A stretch of DNA of 50,285 nucleotides, from positions 1 to 50,285 of the forward strand of contig ONKX01000018.1 of assembly GCA_900318555.1 (NCBI GenBank). Direction: 5' to 3'. The notes beneath the pieces were generated by a model that saw only the letters and a program-made list of their open reading frames with translations, did no database searches and was not told the origin of the DNA. The translations under genes and the position numbers were made by a program. The DNA is from an uncultured Prevotellaceae bacterium (GTDB lineage Bacteria; Bacteroidota; Bacteroidia; Bacteroidales; Bacteroidaceae). This document shows, piece by piece, positions 1-7,983 of the stretch (its first letter is position 1; each line of letters starts with the position of its first letter).

Positions 1-136
1 CGCTCAGTTCGCAGGTTCTTCTTCTGTTCCTGCTCACGTTGAGATGATGGGCTTCCTGGGTATTGGTAACAACCCAATGGTAGGTGCTACTGTGGCTATT
101 GCCGTAGCTATCGACCTCGCCCTGAACAAGAAGTAA
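1..136 (+). CDS. C-terminal fragment of an unidentified, probably membrane protein
   Basis: An open frame enters from the left edge (first full codon at base 2) and ends with TAA at 134-136, giving 44 residues. The last half is hydrophobic (GATVAIAVAIDLAL) and ends in NKK, which would fit a final membrane segment with a positive tail. I do not recognise the family; sodium-pump decarboxylase beta subunits and common symporters were considered and the ending does not match them. A strong terminator follows at 154-186, so this is the last gene of its transcript. Confidence 0.6.
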   Translation, partial: AQFAGSSSVPAHVEMMGFLGIGNNPMVGATVAIAVAIDLALNKK

Positions 137-153
137 GCAATCCGCTTCAAAAT

Positions 154-186
154 AAAATGCCCGCCAGAAATTCTGACGGGCATTTT
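154..186 (+). terminator. Rho-independent terminator of the first gene
   Basis: AAAATGCCCGCCAG (154-167) pairs with CTGACGGGCATTTT (173-186) with one mismatch around a short A-rich loop and ends in a T run. It lies 17 bases after the stop codon at 136. Confidence 0.9.
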
Positions 187-413
187 TGTTATTACATTGC
201 TGCGTGGTAGTTATACAATCTTGCTATGTTCAAGCAATACTCAGTGTAAGCTTCACTCTTCAGCCATTTGTTAATCAACTTTTTCATAATCTTTTTACCT
301 TTCTTTACTTTACTCGGAACGGTGTGTTGGGCCGTCCTACTTAAATACTTTGTTATCCTTATTTTTTGTTATCCTTGCCGCACCGCTGTGCAGCTATTAT
401 TTCTTTTTCACGG
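187..413. other. Intergenic AT-rich stretch, no gene seen
   Basis: Between the terminator at 154-186 and the tandem repeat at 414. Only short open frames occur, without recognisable products or start signals. The genes on both sides converge on this region. Confidence 0.5.
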
Positions 414-570
414 TGCAAGGACAGTGCAAACCGAATGCAATCGAGCTCGCTCGAATTGCTGAGGTGCAGCCTGTTCTCGCTTTTGACAATGCAAGGACAG
501 TGCAAACCGAATGCAATCGAGCTCGCTCGAATTGCTGAGGTGCAGCCTGTTCTCGCTTTTGACAATGCAA
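414..570. repeat. 76-bp tandem repeat, two full copies plus five bases
   Basis: Units 414-489 and 490-565 are practically identical and a third begins at 566 (TGCAA). Each unit holds a near-palindrome around GAGCTCGCTCGAATTGC that could form a hairpin. On the minus strand each unit contains TTTGCA-like steps, and just beyond the array the minus strand reads TAACTTTG (about 568-575), which resembles a Bacteroidetes -7 element. Open frames across it (for example minus 359-625) are repeats of themselves and look non-coding. Confidence 0.85.
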
Positions 571-644
571 AGTTAGGAAGAATTTTCGTACAAAACAAGG
601 AAAACAGCAAATTGTTTGCGCACACAGTCTATTTGTTGACCTGC

Positions 645-679
645 GTCAATTCTCAATTCTCAATTGTCAATTGTCAATT
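645..679. repeat. 7-bp-period tract (GTCAATT/CTCAATT)
   Basis: Five tandem degenerate heptamers, GTCAATT or CTCAATT, abut and overlap the stop codon of the minus-strand gene ending at 678. It is one of at least ten short-period tracts in the window. Confidence 0.85.
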
Positions 680-1445
680 ATTTTTTGTTATGGGTGACTG
701 CTTCTCGCATCTCTTTCAGCAAATCTGAGGCGAAGATAAAGTCCGTCAGGCGCTTGTTTGTCGAGCCCATGATGTCGGCTGAGACACCCTGCCATTCCTT
801 ATGACCTTCGTAGATGAAGATGATGTTTTCGCCAATACCCATCACCGAATTCATGTCATGGGTATTGATGATGGTCGTCATGTTGAATTCCCGAGTGATG
901 GAGTGCAGCAGTTCGTCAATCACCAGCGATGTCTTGGGGTCGAGACCGCTGTTGGGCTCGTCGCAGAACAGGTATTTGGGGTTCAGGGCTATGGCGCGGG
1001 CAATGGCCACACGTTTCTGCATGCCGCCGCTGATCTCGCCGGGATATTTCTCTTCCGCACCCACGAGGTTCACGCGGTCCAGACAGTCCATGGCGCGCTT
1101 CTGCCGTTCGCGCAGGTTCATCGTCGAGAACATGTCCAGCGGAAACATCACGTTCTCCAGTACCGTCAGCGAGTCAAACAGTGCGGCGCTTTGGAATATC
1201 ATACCCATCTCGCGACGCATCATCACCTTCTCCTTCTTCGACATCTTTACGAAGTCGCGACCGTCGTACAGTATCTGCCCTTCCGTGGGGTCGAACAGTC
1301 CCACGAGGTTCTTCATCAGCACCGTCTTTCCCGAGCCGCTCTGTCCGATGATGAGGTTCGTCTTGCCGTCCTCGAACACCGTCGAGATGTCCTTCAACAC
1401 CTCGATATCGTCGAAACGCTTGTATAGGTTCTTGACTTCTATCAT
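678..1445 (-). CDS. mlaF: Phospholipid-transport ABC ATPase MlaF
   Basis: 255-residue cytoplasmic ATPase of the Mla/MCE-type ABC importer, which moves phospholipids between the outer and inner membranes. Walker A GQSGSGKT is at residues 34-41, the signature SGGMQ at about 139-143 and Walker B YLFCDEP at about 158-164, followed by GLDP. The start ATG at 1445 overlaps the end of the mlaE-like gene by 4 bp, so the two are translationally coupled. The MCE-domain partner (mlaD) usually found next in Bacteroidetes is not in this window: the gene is followed by repeats and then a convergent gene. Length and motifs are normal for the family. Confidence 0.9.
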   Translation of the reverse strand: MIEVKNLYKRFDDIEVLKDISTVFEDGKTNLIIGQSGSGKTVLMKNLVGLFDPTEGQILYDGRDFVKMSKKEKVMMRREMGMIFQSAALFDSLTVLENVMFPLDMFSTMNLRERQKRAMDCLDRVNLVGAEEKYPGEISGGMQKRVAIARAIALNPKYLFCDEPNSGLDPKTSLVIDELLHSITREFNMTTIINTHDMNSVMGIGENIIFIYEGHKEWQGVSADIMGSTNKRLTDFIFASDLLKEMREAVTHNKK

Positions 1446-2194
1446 GACAGCAGCTGCGTTAGGAATACGTCACTAAAGAGAATCAGCACGCTCGAGGTGA
1501 CGACGGCGTCCGTTGAGGCCTTACCGACGTTGACGGAACCGCCCTCTACGGTATATCCGCAGTAGGACGGCACGGCGGAGATGATAAAGGCGAAGAAGAG
1601 GCTCTTGATGATACTCATCCACATAAACCACGACTTAAACTGATGCTGCAGTCCCAGCGTCAGGTCGTCAGGCACGATGATATGTCCGACGTATGCCGTT
1701 CCGTAGGCACCGACGATGCCCAGTGCACTCGAGAAGATAACTAGCAACGGCATGATGGTGATCATACCCATGATTTTCGGCAGTATCAGGTAGCACGCCG
1801 AGTTGACACCCATGATGTCCAGCGCGTCAATCTGCTGCGTCACGCGCATGGTACCGATTTCCGAGGCGATGTTCGAACCCACCTTACCGGCCAGTATCAG
1901 ACACATGATGCTCGACGAGAACTCCAGCAGCATGATTTCGCGCGTGGTATAGCCGCTCACCCATCGTGGCATCCAGGGCGACTGGATGTTCAGCTTCATC
2001 TGGATGCAGATGACGGCTCCGATGAAAAACGAGATGAGCAGCACGATACCAATCGAGTTGATGCCCAGCTGTTCCATCTCCTTCACGTACTGTTTCCAGA
2101 ACATACGAAAGCGTTCTGGAACGCTGAACGTACGCCCCATCAGTATGAGAAATTGGCCGAACATTGTCAGCCACCGGTGCAGAATCTTTATCAT
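1442..2194 (-). CDS. mlaE: MlaE-family ABC transporter permease
   Basis: About 250 residues, with hydrophobic segments and the MlaE/TTG2B-like core (IGIVLLISFFIGAVICIQMK near residues 40-60). It should be the inner-membrane permease that works with the MlaF ATPase encoded just downstream with a 4-bp overlap. The frame is open to 2326, but the start at 2194 (MIKILHRW) is chosen because a promoter (-7 element TAACTTTG at 2203-2210) lies inside the longer frame. The first coding base is thus only about nine bases from the -7 element, so the message would have almost no leader. Confidence 0.88.
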   Translation of the reverse strand: MIKILHRWLTMFGQFLILMGRTFSVPERFRMFWKQYVKEMEQLGINSIGIVLLISFFIGAVICIQMKLNIQSPWMPRWVSGYTTREIMLLEFSSSIMCLILAGKVGSNIASEIGTMRVTQQIDALDIMGVNSACYLILPKIMGMITIMPLLVIFSSALGIVGAYGTAYVGHIIVPDDLTLGLQHQFKSWFMWMSIIKSLFFAFIISAVPSYCGYTVEGGSVNVGKASTDAVVTSSVLILFSDVFLTQLLS

Positions 2195-2202
2195 ATCGCC
2201 TG

Positions 2203-2234
2203 CAAAGTTAAGGTAAAATGAGCGAAATACCAAA
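2203..2234 (-). promoter_or_regulatory. Promoter of mlaE-mlaF
   Basis: On the minus strand TTTG (bases 2234-2231), a 20-base spacer and TAACTTTG (2210-2203) match the Bacteroidetes -33/-7 pattern exactly. It stands back to back with the plus-strand promoter at 2239-2270. Confidence 0.8.
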
Positions 2235-2238
2235 TAAA

Positions 2239-2270
2239 TTTGGATTTTTCGTCGGAAAGTGCTACCTTTG
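2239..2270 (+). promoter_or_regulatory. Promoter of the BASS-family transporter gene
   Basis: TTTG (2239-2242), 20 bases, TACCTTTG (2263-2270). A second -7-like TAACTTTG lies at 2287-2294 without a well-spaced -33 element. Confidence 0.8.
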
Positions 2271-2309
2271 CACCCGTTAATCACATTAACTTTGCATTTT
2301 GATTCATTT

Positions 2310-3167
2310 ATGAATACCATTTTCATCGTTTTGCCGATACTGACGCTCCTGATGTTCGACCTTGGACTCGCCCTGCGTCCTGCCGATTTTCGTTTGCTCG
2401 CAGAACGTCCGAAGGCCGTGTTCGTCGGATTGACCGGTCAGATCCTCCTCCTGCCCCTCATTGCGTGGGCGGTAGCCAGTGGTTTCCACTTAGCACCTTT
2501 GTTCTTCCTGGGTGTCATGCTCATTGCCTGTAGCCCGGGCGGCAGTTCCAGCAATGTCTTCTCCATGCTTGCCGGTGGCGATGTCGCGCTGTCCGTATCG
2601 CTGACGGCCTTTAGCAGCATCATCACGCTGTTTACGGGTCCGCTGGTCATGGATCTTGCCACCGATTATGTCGGCACCGAGATGAGCGGCATCCACCTGC
2701 CCGTCGGCAACCTGTTGGTTCAGAACCTCGTGCTGATGGCAGTACCCATCGCCATCGGTCTCGCCATTGCCGTGCGCAACGAACGGCTTGCCGAGCGCAT
2801 GCATAACGTGCTGAAGCGCCTCGCCTTCCCCTGTCTCATCCTCTTGGCAACGGTGTTCTTCATCCAGAATCGCGACATCATCATCCGCGAATTTCCCCAG
2901 CTCGGACTCTCTGTCACCGTCCTCATCCTGTTGTCCATGGGCGGTGGCGTCCTCCTCTCGTGGCTCATGCGCCTCAACGGACGTGAACAGCGCACCATCA
3001 TCATCGAGATAGGCATGCAGAATGCTGCGCAGGCCATTACCGTTGCCAGCAGTCCCTTCGTCTTCAACAACGACGTGATGGCCGTTCCCGCCATCATCTA
3101 TGCGCTGATGATGAATGTCGTCCTGCTGACCTACGTCGCAGTGGTGAAAAAGCTCAAAACGGCTTAG
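2310..3167 (+). CDS. Bile acid:sodium symporter (BASS) family transporter
   Basis: 285 residues, almost all hydrophobic, with an estimated nine to ten membrane segments. The stretch ACSPGGSSSNVFSMLAGGD (about residues 71-89) is the glycine/serine-rich sodium-site loop typical of BASS transporters, and a second polar break, IGMQNAAQAITVAS, lies near residue 235. The substrate is unknown; in gut bacteria these proteins move organic acids or steroid-like anions and are not necessarily bile-acid carriers. ATG at 2310 is chosen over the upstream in-frame start at 2259 because the promoter overlaps that longer version. Its stop overlaps the stop of the convergent PIG-L gene by 4 bp. Confidence 0.85.
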   Translation: MNTIFIVLPILTLLMFDLGLALRPADFRLLAERPKAVFVGLTGQILLLPLIAWAVASGFHLAPLFFLGVMLIACSPGGSSSNVFSMLAGGDVALSVSLTAFSSIITLFTGPLVMDLATDYVGTEMSGIHLPVGNLLVQNLVLMAVPIAIGLAIAVRNERLAERMHNVLKRLAFPCLILLATVFFIQNRDIIIREFPQLGLSVTVLILLSMGGGVLLSWLMRLNGREQRTIIIEIGMQNAAQAITVASSPFVFNNDVMAVPAIIYALMMNVVLLTYVAVVKKLKTA

Positions 3168-4309
3168 AATTTGTATTCCACGAAGGCCTCCATGGCCTCG
3201 TAGCACGCCAGTCCCAGGTCGTCATACTGCTTGGCGGTGGCGCGGTTGCGGTCTTCGGCGCGTTGCCAGAACAGCCTGTCGTCGTTGCCGAGGAATGGTG
3301 CCCCCTCCATCTGACTCTGGTGGCGCAGGATGGCGTTACGCTTCTCGTGCAGTTCCTCAGGACTCATCGGCACACACATCTCGATATCCTCTATCTCCCA
3401 TTCCGCCCACGCTCCGCGGTACATCCATACGCGACAGTCGCCGAGCCATTCCGCTCCCGCCTTCTTCTCCTCGTCGATGGCCGCCAGCACGGCGTCGGTA
3501 CATGTGCGGTGTGTCCCGTGCGGGTCAGCCAGGTCGGCAGCTACGTAAATCTGGTGCGGCTGTATCTGTTGCAGCAGTTCCTCGATAATTCTTACGTCCC
3601 GTTCCGCCAGCGGCAGCTTTTCTATCTTGCCACTCTCGTAGAATGGCAGGTCAAGGAAGTGGATATGGTCCTTCTTGATACCGTTGTAGCCACAGGCATT
3701 GCGCGCCTCGCCACGACGGATAAGCCCCTTGATGGCCAGCACGTCACGGTTGTCCAGGTCGCCCTCCTCTTTCCGTTTCAGAAATTCCAGCACACTCTTG
3801 CTGTAGTGCTTCACGATTTCGTCGCTGCCATTGGCAAACAGCTCGTTGAAGGCGCGGATGAAATGCATATACAGCCTCACCTCCTCGTCCGCCACGGCAA
3901 TGTTTCCCGACGTCTCGTAGGCTATGTGTACGTCGTGCTGCTGTTGCATCAGTCGTCGGATGGTGCCCCCCATCGATATCACGTCGTCGTCGGGATGTGG
4001 CGAGAACACGATGACGCGCTTGGGGTAGGGCAGTGCCCGTTCCGGTCGTGTCGAGTCGTCCGCGTTGGGCTTGCCTCCCGGCCATCCGGTGATGGTATGC
4101 TGCAGGATGTTAAACACAGCTATGTTCACCAGTCCTGCCGAGCCGTACTCCTCCACGTAGTGCTGCAGTCCGTTGTCCACATAGTCCTTTGTCGATAGCT
4201 TCAGCACGGGCTTGCCCGTCTTGCGGCACAGCCCAATCACGTCGCGTCGCAATTCGCGGTCCACGATGTGGTCAAAATTAATTGTCGTAGTTAGATTTAA
4301 GTTCATCAT
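3164..4309 (-). CDS. PIG-L family deacetylase, related to the C-terminal half of NagB-like fusion proteins
   Basis: 381 residues. A PIG-L (LmbE) zinc-hydrolase domain begins at about residue 98 with VIVFSPHPDDD, the metal-binding HPDD motif being at 105-108, and a later DPHGTH supplies further ligands. The first ~95 residues (GKPVLKLSTKDYVDNGLQ, HTITGWPGGKPNADD) match, from memory, the linker of the ~660-residue Bacteroidetes proteins that join a NagB-like glucosamine-6-phosphate deaminase to this domain. The NagB half is absent here and nothing upstream encodes it. It is therefore a natural standalone version or a remnant after deletion. Likely role: removal of N-acyl groups from an amino sugar. 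The start may be 4309 or 4306 (MM). TATCTTCG at 4321-4314 is a probable -7 element just ahead. Confidence 0.75.
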   Translation of the reverse strand: MMNLNLTTTINFDHIVDRELRRDVIGLCRKTGKPVLKLSTKDYVDNGLQHYVEEYGSAGLVNIAVFNILQHTITGWPGGKPNADDSTRPERALPYPKRVIVFSPHPDDDVISMGGTIRRLMQQQHDVHIAYETSGNIAVADEEVRLYMHFIRAFNELFANGSDEIVKHYSKSVLEFLKRKEEGDLDNRDVLAIKGLIRRGEARNACGYNGIKKDHIHFLDLPFYESGKIEKLPLAERDVRIIEELLQQIQPHQIYVAADLADPHGTHRTCTDAVLAAIDEEKKAGAEWLGDCRVWMYRGAWAEWEIEDIEMCVPMSPEELHEKRNAILRHQSQMEGAPFLGNDDRLFWQRAEDRNRATAKQYDDLGLACYEAMEAFVEYKF

Positions 4310-4362
4310 GCTGCGAAGATACAAAAAAATACCGACATATGTAAAATTTTTATCGTTTTTTG

Positions 4363-4393
4363 TTTGGTTTTTAATTTTTTTTCATTATCTTTG
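4363..4393 (+). promoter_or_regulatory. Promoter of the fimbrial operon
   Basis: TTTG (4363-4366), a 19-base spacer and TATCTTTG (4386-4393). The first gene starts at 4420. Confidence 0.75.
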
Positions 4394-4419
4394 CGTCGAA
4401 AAAGAAATCTGATTAATCG

Positions 4420-4992
4420 ATGCTAAAGAAAACAAACATATTCATGGTGCTCTTGTTAGTGGCTGGAAGCCTGTCTGTTCGGGCCCAGCATATAGCCATC
4501 AACAACAATTTGTTGTTTGATGTGGCAGGAGCGTTGTCTGCGGGTGTAGAAATCCCCATTCAAAAAAGCAGTACACTTGAGGTGTATGGCAGTATACGAC
4601 CTTGGAAACGAGGAGACGATCGTGTCCATAAACATTGGACGGTGCAGGCTCAGTATCGCCTTTGGCCCTGTCAGGTGATGAACGGATTCTTTTGGGGACC
4701 TTATGTCCACGGTGGTCAGTTTAATTTCGGCAATGAGGAATTGTTGTTCGGTCTTTTGAAGGGGCTGAAACCAAACCGTTATGAGGGCTGGCTCCTCGGT
4801 GGCGGCATAGGAATAGGCTACGAATATGCGTTGGCCAAGCACTGGAATGTCGGTGCCGAGATAGGAGCCGGTTATACCTATATTAAATATAAGAAGTATG
4901 CGTGTGAGAAGTGCGGTGTCCAGAAAGCTGACGATACCTACAATTATATCGGCATCTCACGGCTGGGATTGAGTGTCATCTACGTCTTTTAA
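4420..4992 (+). CDS. DUF3575 family protein of a fimbrial operon
   Basis: 190 residues with a signal peptide (MLKKTNIFMVLLLVAGSLSVRAQ, cleavage after RAQ near residue 23 expected). The mature part alternates polar and aromatic residues as in outer-membrane beta-barrels and ends in an aromatic residue (SVIYVF). The motif NNLLFDVAGALSAGVEIPI and the later GWLLGGGIGIGYEYAL are typical of DUF3575. Members of this family often precede DUF3868/OmpA and fimbrial subunit genes, as here. No biochemical function is established; a role in pilus assembly or anchoring is inferred from position. It contains a Cys pair, CEKC, near residue 164. Confidence 0.8.
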   Translation: MLKKTNIFMVLLLVAGSLSVRAQHIAINNNLLFDVAGALSAGVEIPIQKSSTLEVYGSIRPWKRGDDRVHKHWTVQAQYRLWPCQVMNGFFWGPYVHGGQFNFGNEELLFGLLKGLKPNRYEGWLLGGGIGIGYEYALAKHWNVGAEIGAGYTYIKYKKYACEKCGVQKADDTYNYIGISRLGLSVIYVF

Positions 4993-5010
4993 TATTGAAC
5001 ATTGAGCAAA

Positions 5011-6471
5011 ATGAGAATAATATCCTATTTACTGATGTTTTGGTTCCCTTTGATGGTTACAGCATCTGCATTGCCAGACAAGGATAAGGGAAACACAAAG
5101 AGTAAGAAGTACGACTACGTGATGAAGGTCGACCGTTCTGCTATGGCTGTAGTCGACAGCAATGTGGTGGTCTCGTTGCAACTGACGGCCATTCAGGATG
5201 TCCCTATGGCCCAGTCTATCATCATCGCTCCGGAATTGATAGATACCTTCACGTTGCAAAAGGCTGAATTCCCGCTGATATTCATCAATAGCCGCAATCA
5301 GCAGATCTACTTTGAGCGCGAATTGAAGAACGAATTCCCAGACGCTCTTGCCATGCGTAAGAAAAGCGGTGAGGATCTTCATATCAGCTATCTCCGTACT
5401 ATCAAGTATGAACCCTGGATGGACAATGCCGTATTGAAAGTGAAGAAACTGAGTTGTGCCTGCAAGGATTTTAAGGATCGTGGCGAAGAGACCCTTGCCT
5501 CGTTCGAAAAGGAGGAGATGGAACCCGTTATCGACCTTTATCCTGTATATCTGTTGCCACCCGCCGACAAAAGTGTCAAGGTGCGTGAAGAGAAGGGCTC
5601 GGCCTATCTTTGTTTTATGGTCAACAAATGGGACATTCTCCCCGACTACCTGAACAATCCTGCCGAATTGCAGAAGATTCATAACTCCGTAAATATCGTC
5701 AAGAACGACTCGAATGTCACTATCCGTAAGATGGTCATCGAGGGTTATGCTTCCCCTGAGGGCTCCAACTCGCATAACATTATGCTCAGTGAGAAACGTA
5801 CGGAGGCCCTCCAGCATTATCTGGAACGTACAGGCAGGGTGAAGGACATCAGGCTGGAGGCCAGTGGAAAGGGTGAAAACTGGGATGGCTTCGTGAAATA
5901 CTTGAAGAGTCATAGTGCTGTTCCCCAGCGCGACAAGCTGCTCAGCATCGCTACTAGTAAAATAGACCCCGACCAGAAAGAAAAGCGTATGCGTGCGGAG
6001 GCTGCAGAAGGCTACCAATATGTGCTGAAGAATGCCTTCCCTGAGTTGCGTTGCACCAACTATAACGTCATTTACACCGTCCGCCCCTTTACCGTTGATG
6101 AATCGGAAGTAGTCTTCGAGACACGCCCCATCAACCTCAATCTCAATGAGATATACAAGTTGGCCGACAAATATGCCAAGGACGAGCAGAAATACTATTC
6201 TATCATTCGCAAGGCTTACCTGCTCTACCCGCAGGACTCCTATATCAACCTGACGATGGCCTATCTCTCCATCAAGAAGGGTGAGGCTGACGAGGCGGCT
6301 GAATACCTGACGAAAGTGAAGAACTGTCCCGAGAAAACATTGAACGAGGGTATTGTGGCCTATCTCAAGGGTGACCTCGACAAGGCTATCCAGCTTGTAG
6401 GGCAGGCTAAGAGCCAGGGTTTGGCAGAAGCCTCCCAGCAACTGGCAGAGTTTGAAAAATTAAGAAAATAG
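5011..6471 (+). CDS. DUF3868 protein with OmpA-like C-terminal domain
   Basis: 486 residues with a signal peptide. The N-terminal part (about 30-200) fits the DUF3868 domain found in Bacteroidetes fimbrial operons. It is followed by an OmpA-like peptidoglycan-binding domain (MVIEGYASPEGSNSHN with the LSEKRTEALQHYL motif, about residues 245-290), then a TPR-like helical tail from about 395 (KYYSIIRKAYLLYPQDSYIN). The start is ATG 5011, not the TTG at 5002. The spacing of 18 bp after the DUF3575 gene indicates one operon. The likely job is to tie the pilus machinery to the cell wall; this is an inference from domains and context. Confidence 0.8.
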   Translation: MRIISYLLMFWFPLMVTASALPDKDKGNTKSKKYDYVMKVDRSAMAVVDSNVVVSLQLTAIQDVPMAQSIIIAPELIDTFTLQKAEFPLIFINSRNQQIYFERELKNEFPDALAMRKKSGEDLHISYLRTIKYEPWMDNAVLKVKKLSCACKDFKDRGEETLASFEKEEMEPVIDLYPVYLLPPADKSVKVREEKGSAYLCFMVNKWDILPDYLNNPAELQKIHNSVNIVKNDSNVTIRKMVIEGYASPEGSNSHNIMLSEKRTEALQHYLERTGRVKDIRLEASGKGENWDGFVKYLKSHSAVPQRDKLLSIATSKIDPDQKEKRMRAEAAEGYQYVLKNAFPELRCTNYNVIYTVRPFTVDESEVVFETRPINLNLNEIYKLADKYAKDEQKYYSIIRKAYLLYPQDSYINLTMAYLSIKKGEADEAAEYLTKVKNCPEKTLNEGIVAYLKGDLDKAIQLVGQAKSQGLAEASQQLAEFEKLRK

Positions 6472-6495
6472 TAATCATTTAAAAATATTAGGTTT

Positions 6496-7983
6496 ATGTT
6501 CCATTTCAGAAAAATCGTGTTCCCGCTATTCATGGCAACAGTATTCCTTTGCAGTTGCAGTCAGGCCGACGATGACACTGCCGGCAATGGTGATAAGGAA
6601 AAGATCCAGGAACAATACAACGTGGTGTTCCAGTTGCAGAGCAACAGTTCCTCTATGACTCGTAGTGTTGAGGATAGCTACAATCATGTTCAGGGAACTG
6701 CCGAGGAGTACAAGGTGAATGTTGCCAGAGCCTATTTCTTTGACAGCAAGACCAAACTGTTGTCAAAGAGCGCACCACTGACCGGTATCACTTATAATGG
6801 TACAAATGCCAGTGGCAATGTCATTTACGAGACAGAGCCGATTTCTGTGCCAATGGGTATATACGACATCTTTGTCATTGCCAACACCAATCGGCAGTTC
6901 AAGAAAGACAAGGAGGACGAGTTCCTGGCCGACATTGACAGCCTCTCCTATGTTCAAGCCGTCGTTGAGGACATCTCTGAAGGTATCATTATGTCCAACC
7001 GCGCGTCGGAAAACCTTGGTACCGTCATTTCAAAGAAGAATGACAATGACGTCAATATTGTCAATATCACCTTGGAGCGTGTTCTTGCCCGTCTTGATGT
7101 GGCGAAGGCAGAGGAAACATTCGAATTGACCAACGACAAAGGCGAGAAATATGCTTCCGTGACACTCGACGGCTACTACATCGTTAATTTGCCAAAGTAT
7201 TACTATACCTTCCGTCATACGGCCGTGTTGACCACGTTGGAAGAACCCCAGTGGGACGTAAACACCAATTTCGGCAATGTGTCCGATGTCAACGGCTACG
7301 TCATTGACCCCTATTTCTTCAGAAAGACCATTGATGCAGCCACTTTCACCAATGCCGACAAATACTACGAGCGTTTCTCTGCTAATTATAGCAATCCGGA
7401 TTATGTGAAGTGGGACACCTTCAATGCTGTCAGCGCCACTCCGAATTACAAGACGATATATTGCCTGGAGAACTGCACGCTGGCTCCGGCACAGAAAAAC
7501 GGCTACTCCACTGGCGTACTCTTCAAGGCTATTCTGGAGCCCAACAACAATGTATATACGCTGAACAGTGCCGGTGCGTTAGTACTGGTTACCGACAAGC
7601 AGAGCTATCCTGAGACGCTGTATTTCTTCCAGCAGAAGTTCTACGCTACTGCCGACGCATTGGCAGCTGCTGTTGTTGCCTCGGGCTTGTCGACAGGAAA
7701 ATATCAGGCCCGCAAGTTCGAGAAGACCGACGACGGATACCGTTGCTACTACAAATACTGGATTCGTCACCTTGACAACAACAATCCTGGCGAAATGGGC
7801 GTGATGGAGTTCGGAGTCGTTCGCAACAACCTTTATCGCATGCTGATCACCGGTGTCTCTGACCTTGGCGATGGCGGCTCCATTATTGACCCCAACACTC
7901 CTGACGAGGGAGAAACTTACCTGAAAGTTGTGTTAAACGTTAAACCATGGACAGTAAGAGACCTCACAAATATTGTGCTTTGA
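6496..7983 (+). CDS. Mfa1-like major fimbrial subunit (type V pilin), lipoprotein precursor
   Basis: 495 residues. A lipoprotein signal ends in LCSC (lipid Cys about residue 21). Conserved fimbrillin features are the N-terminal beta-domain with ARAYFFDSKT, IYDIFVIANT and MSNRA, and the MERVLAR-like LERVLARLDVA. Type V pilins are exported as lipoproteins, then an N-terminal segment is cut off by an arginine-specific protease; here MTR-SVED (Arg56) is the likely site. The C-terminus LKVVLNVKPWTVRD is the expected donor strand that plugs the next subunit. The stop region overlaps the following gene by 37 bp. Closest described relatives are Mfa1-family proteins of Porphyromonas and Bacteroides. 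Confidence 0.85.
   Translation: MFHFRKIVFPLFMATVFLCSCSQADDDTAGNGDKEKIQEQYNVVFQLQSNSSSMTRSVEDSYNHVQGTAEEYKVNVARAYFFDSKTKLLSKSAPLTGITYNGTNASGNVIYETEPISVPMGIYDIFVIANTNRQFKKDKEDEFLADIDSLSYVQAVVEDISEGIIMSNRASENLGTVISKKNDNDVNIVNITLERVLARLDVAKAEETFELTNDKGEKYASVTLDGYYIVNLPKYYYTFRHTAVLTTLEEPQWDVNTNFGNVSDVNGYVIDPYFFRKTIDAATFTNADKYYERFSANYSNPDYVKWDTFNAVSATPNYKTIYCLENCTLAPAQKNGYSTGVLFKAILEPNNNVYTLNSAGALVLVTDKQSYPETLYFFQQKFYATADALAAAVVASGLSTGKYQARKFEKTDDGYRCYYKYWIRHLDNNNPGEMGVMEFGVVRNNLYRMLITGVSDLGDGGSIIDPNTPDEGETYLKVVLNVKPWTVRDLTNIVL

Noticed and set aside
359-625. 88-codon minus-strand open frame across the 76-bp repeat
   Set aside because: It consists of the repeat read twice and has no recognisable protein features; the openness follows from the repeat length and composition.
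801-1476. Long plus-strand frames opposite mlaF
   Set aside because: They are shadows of the well-supported minus-strand ATPase and have no family features.
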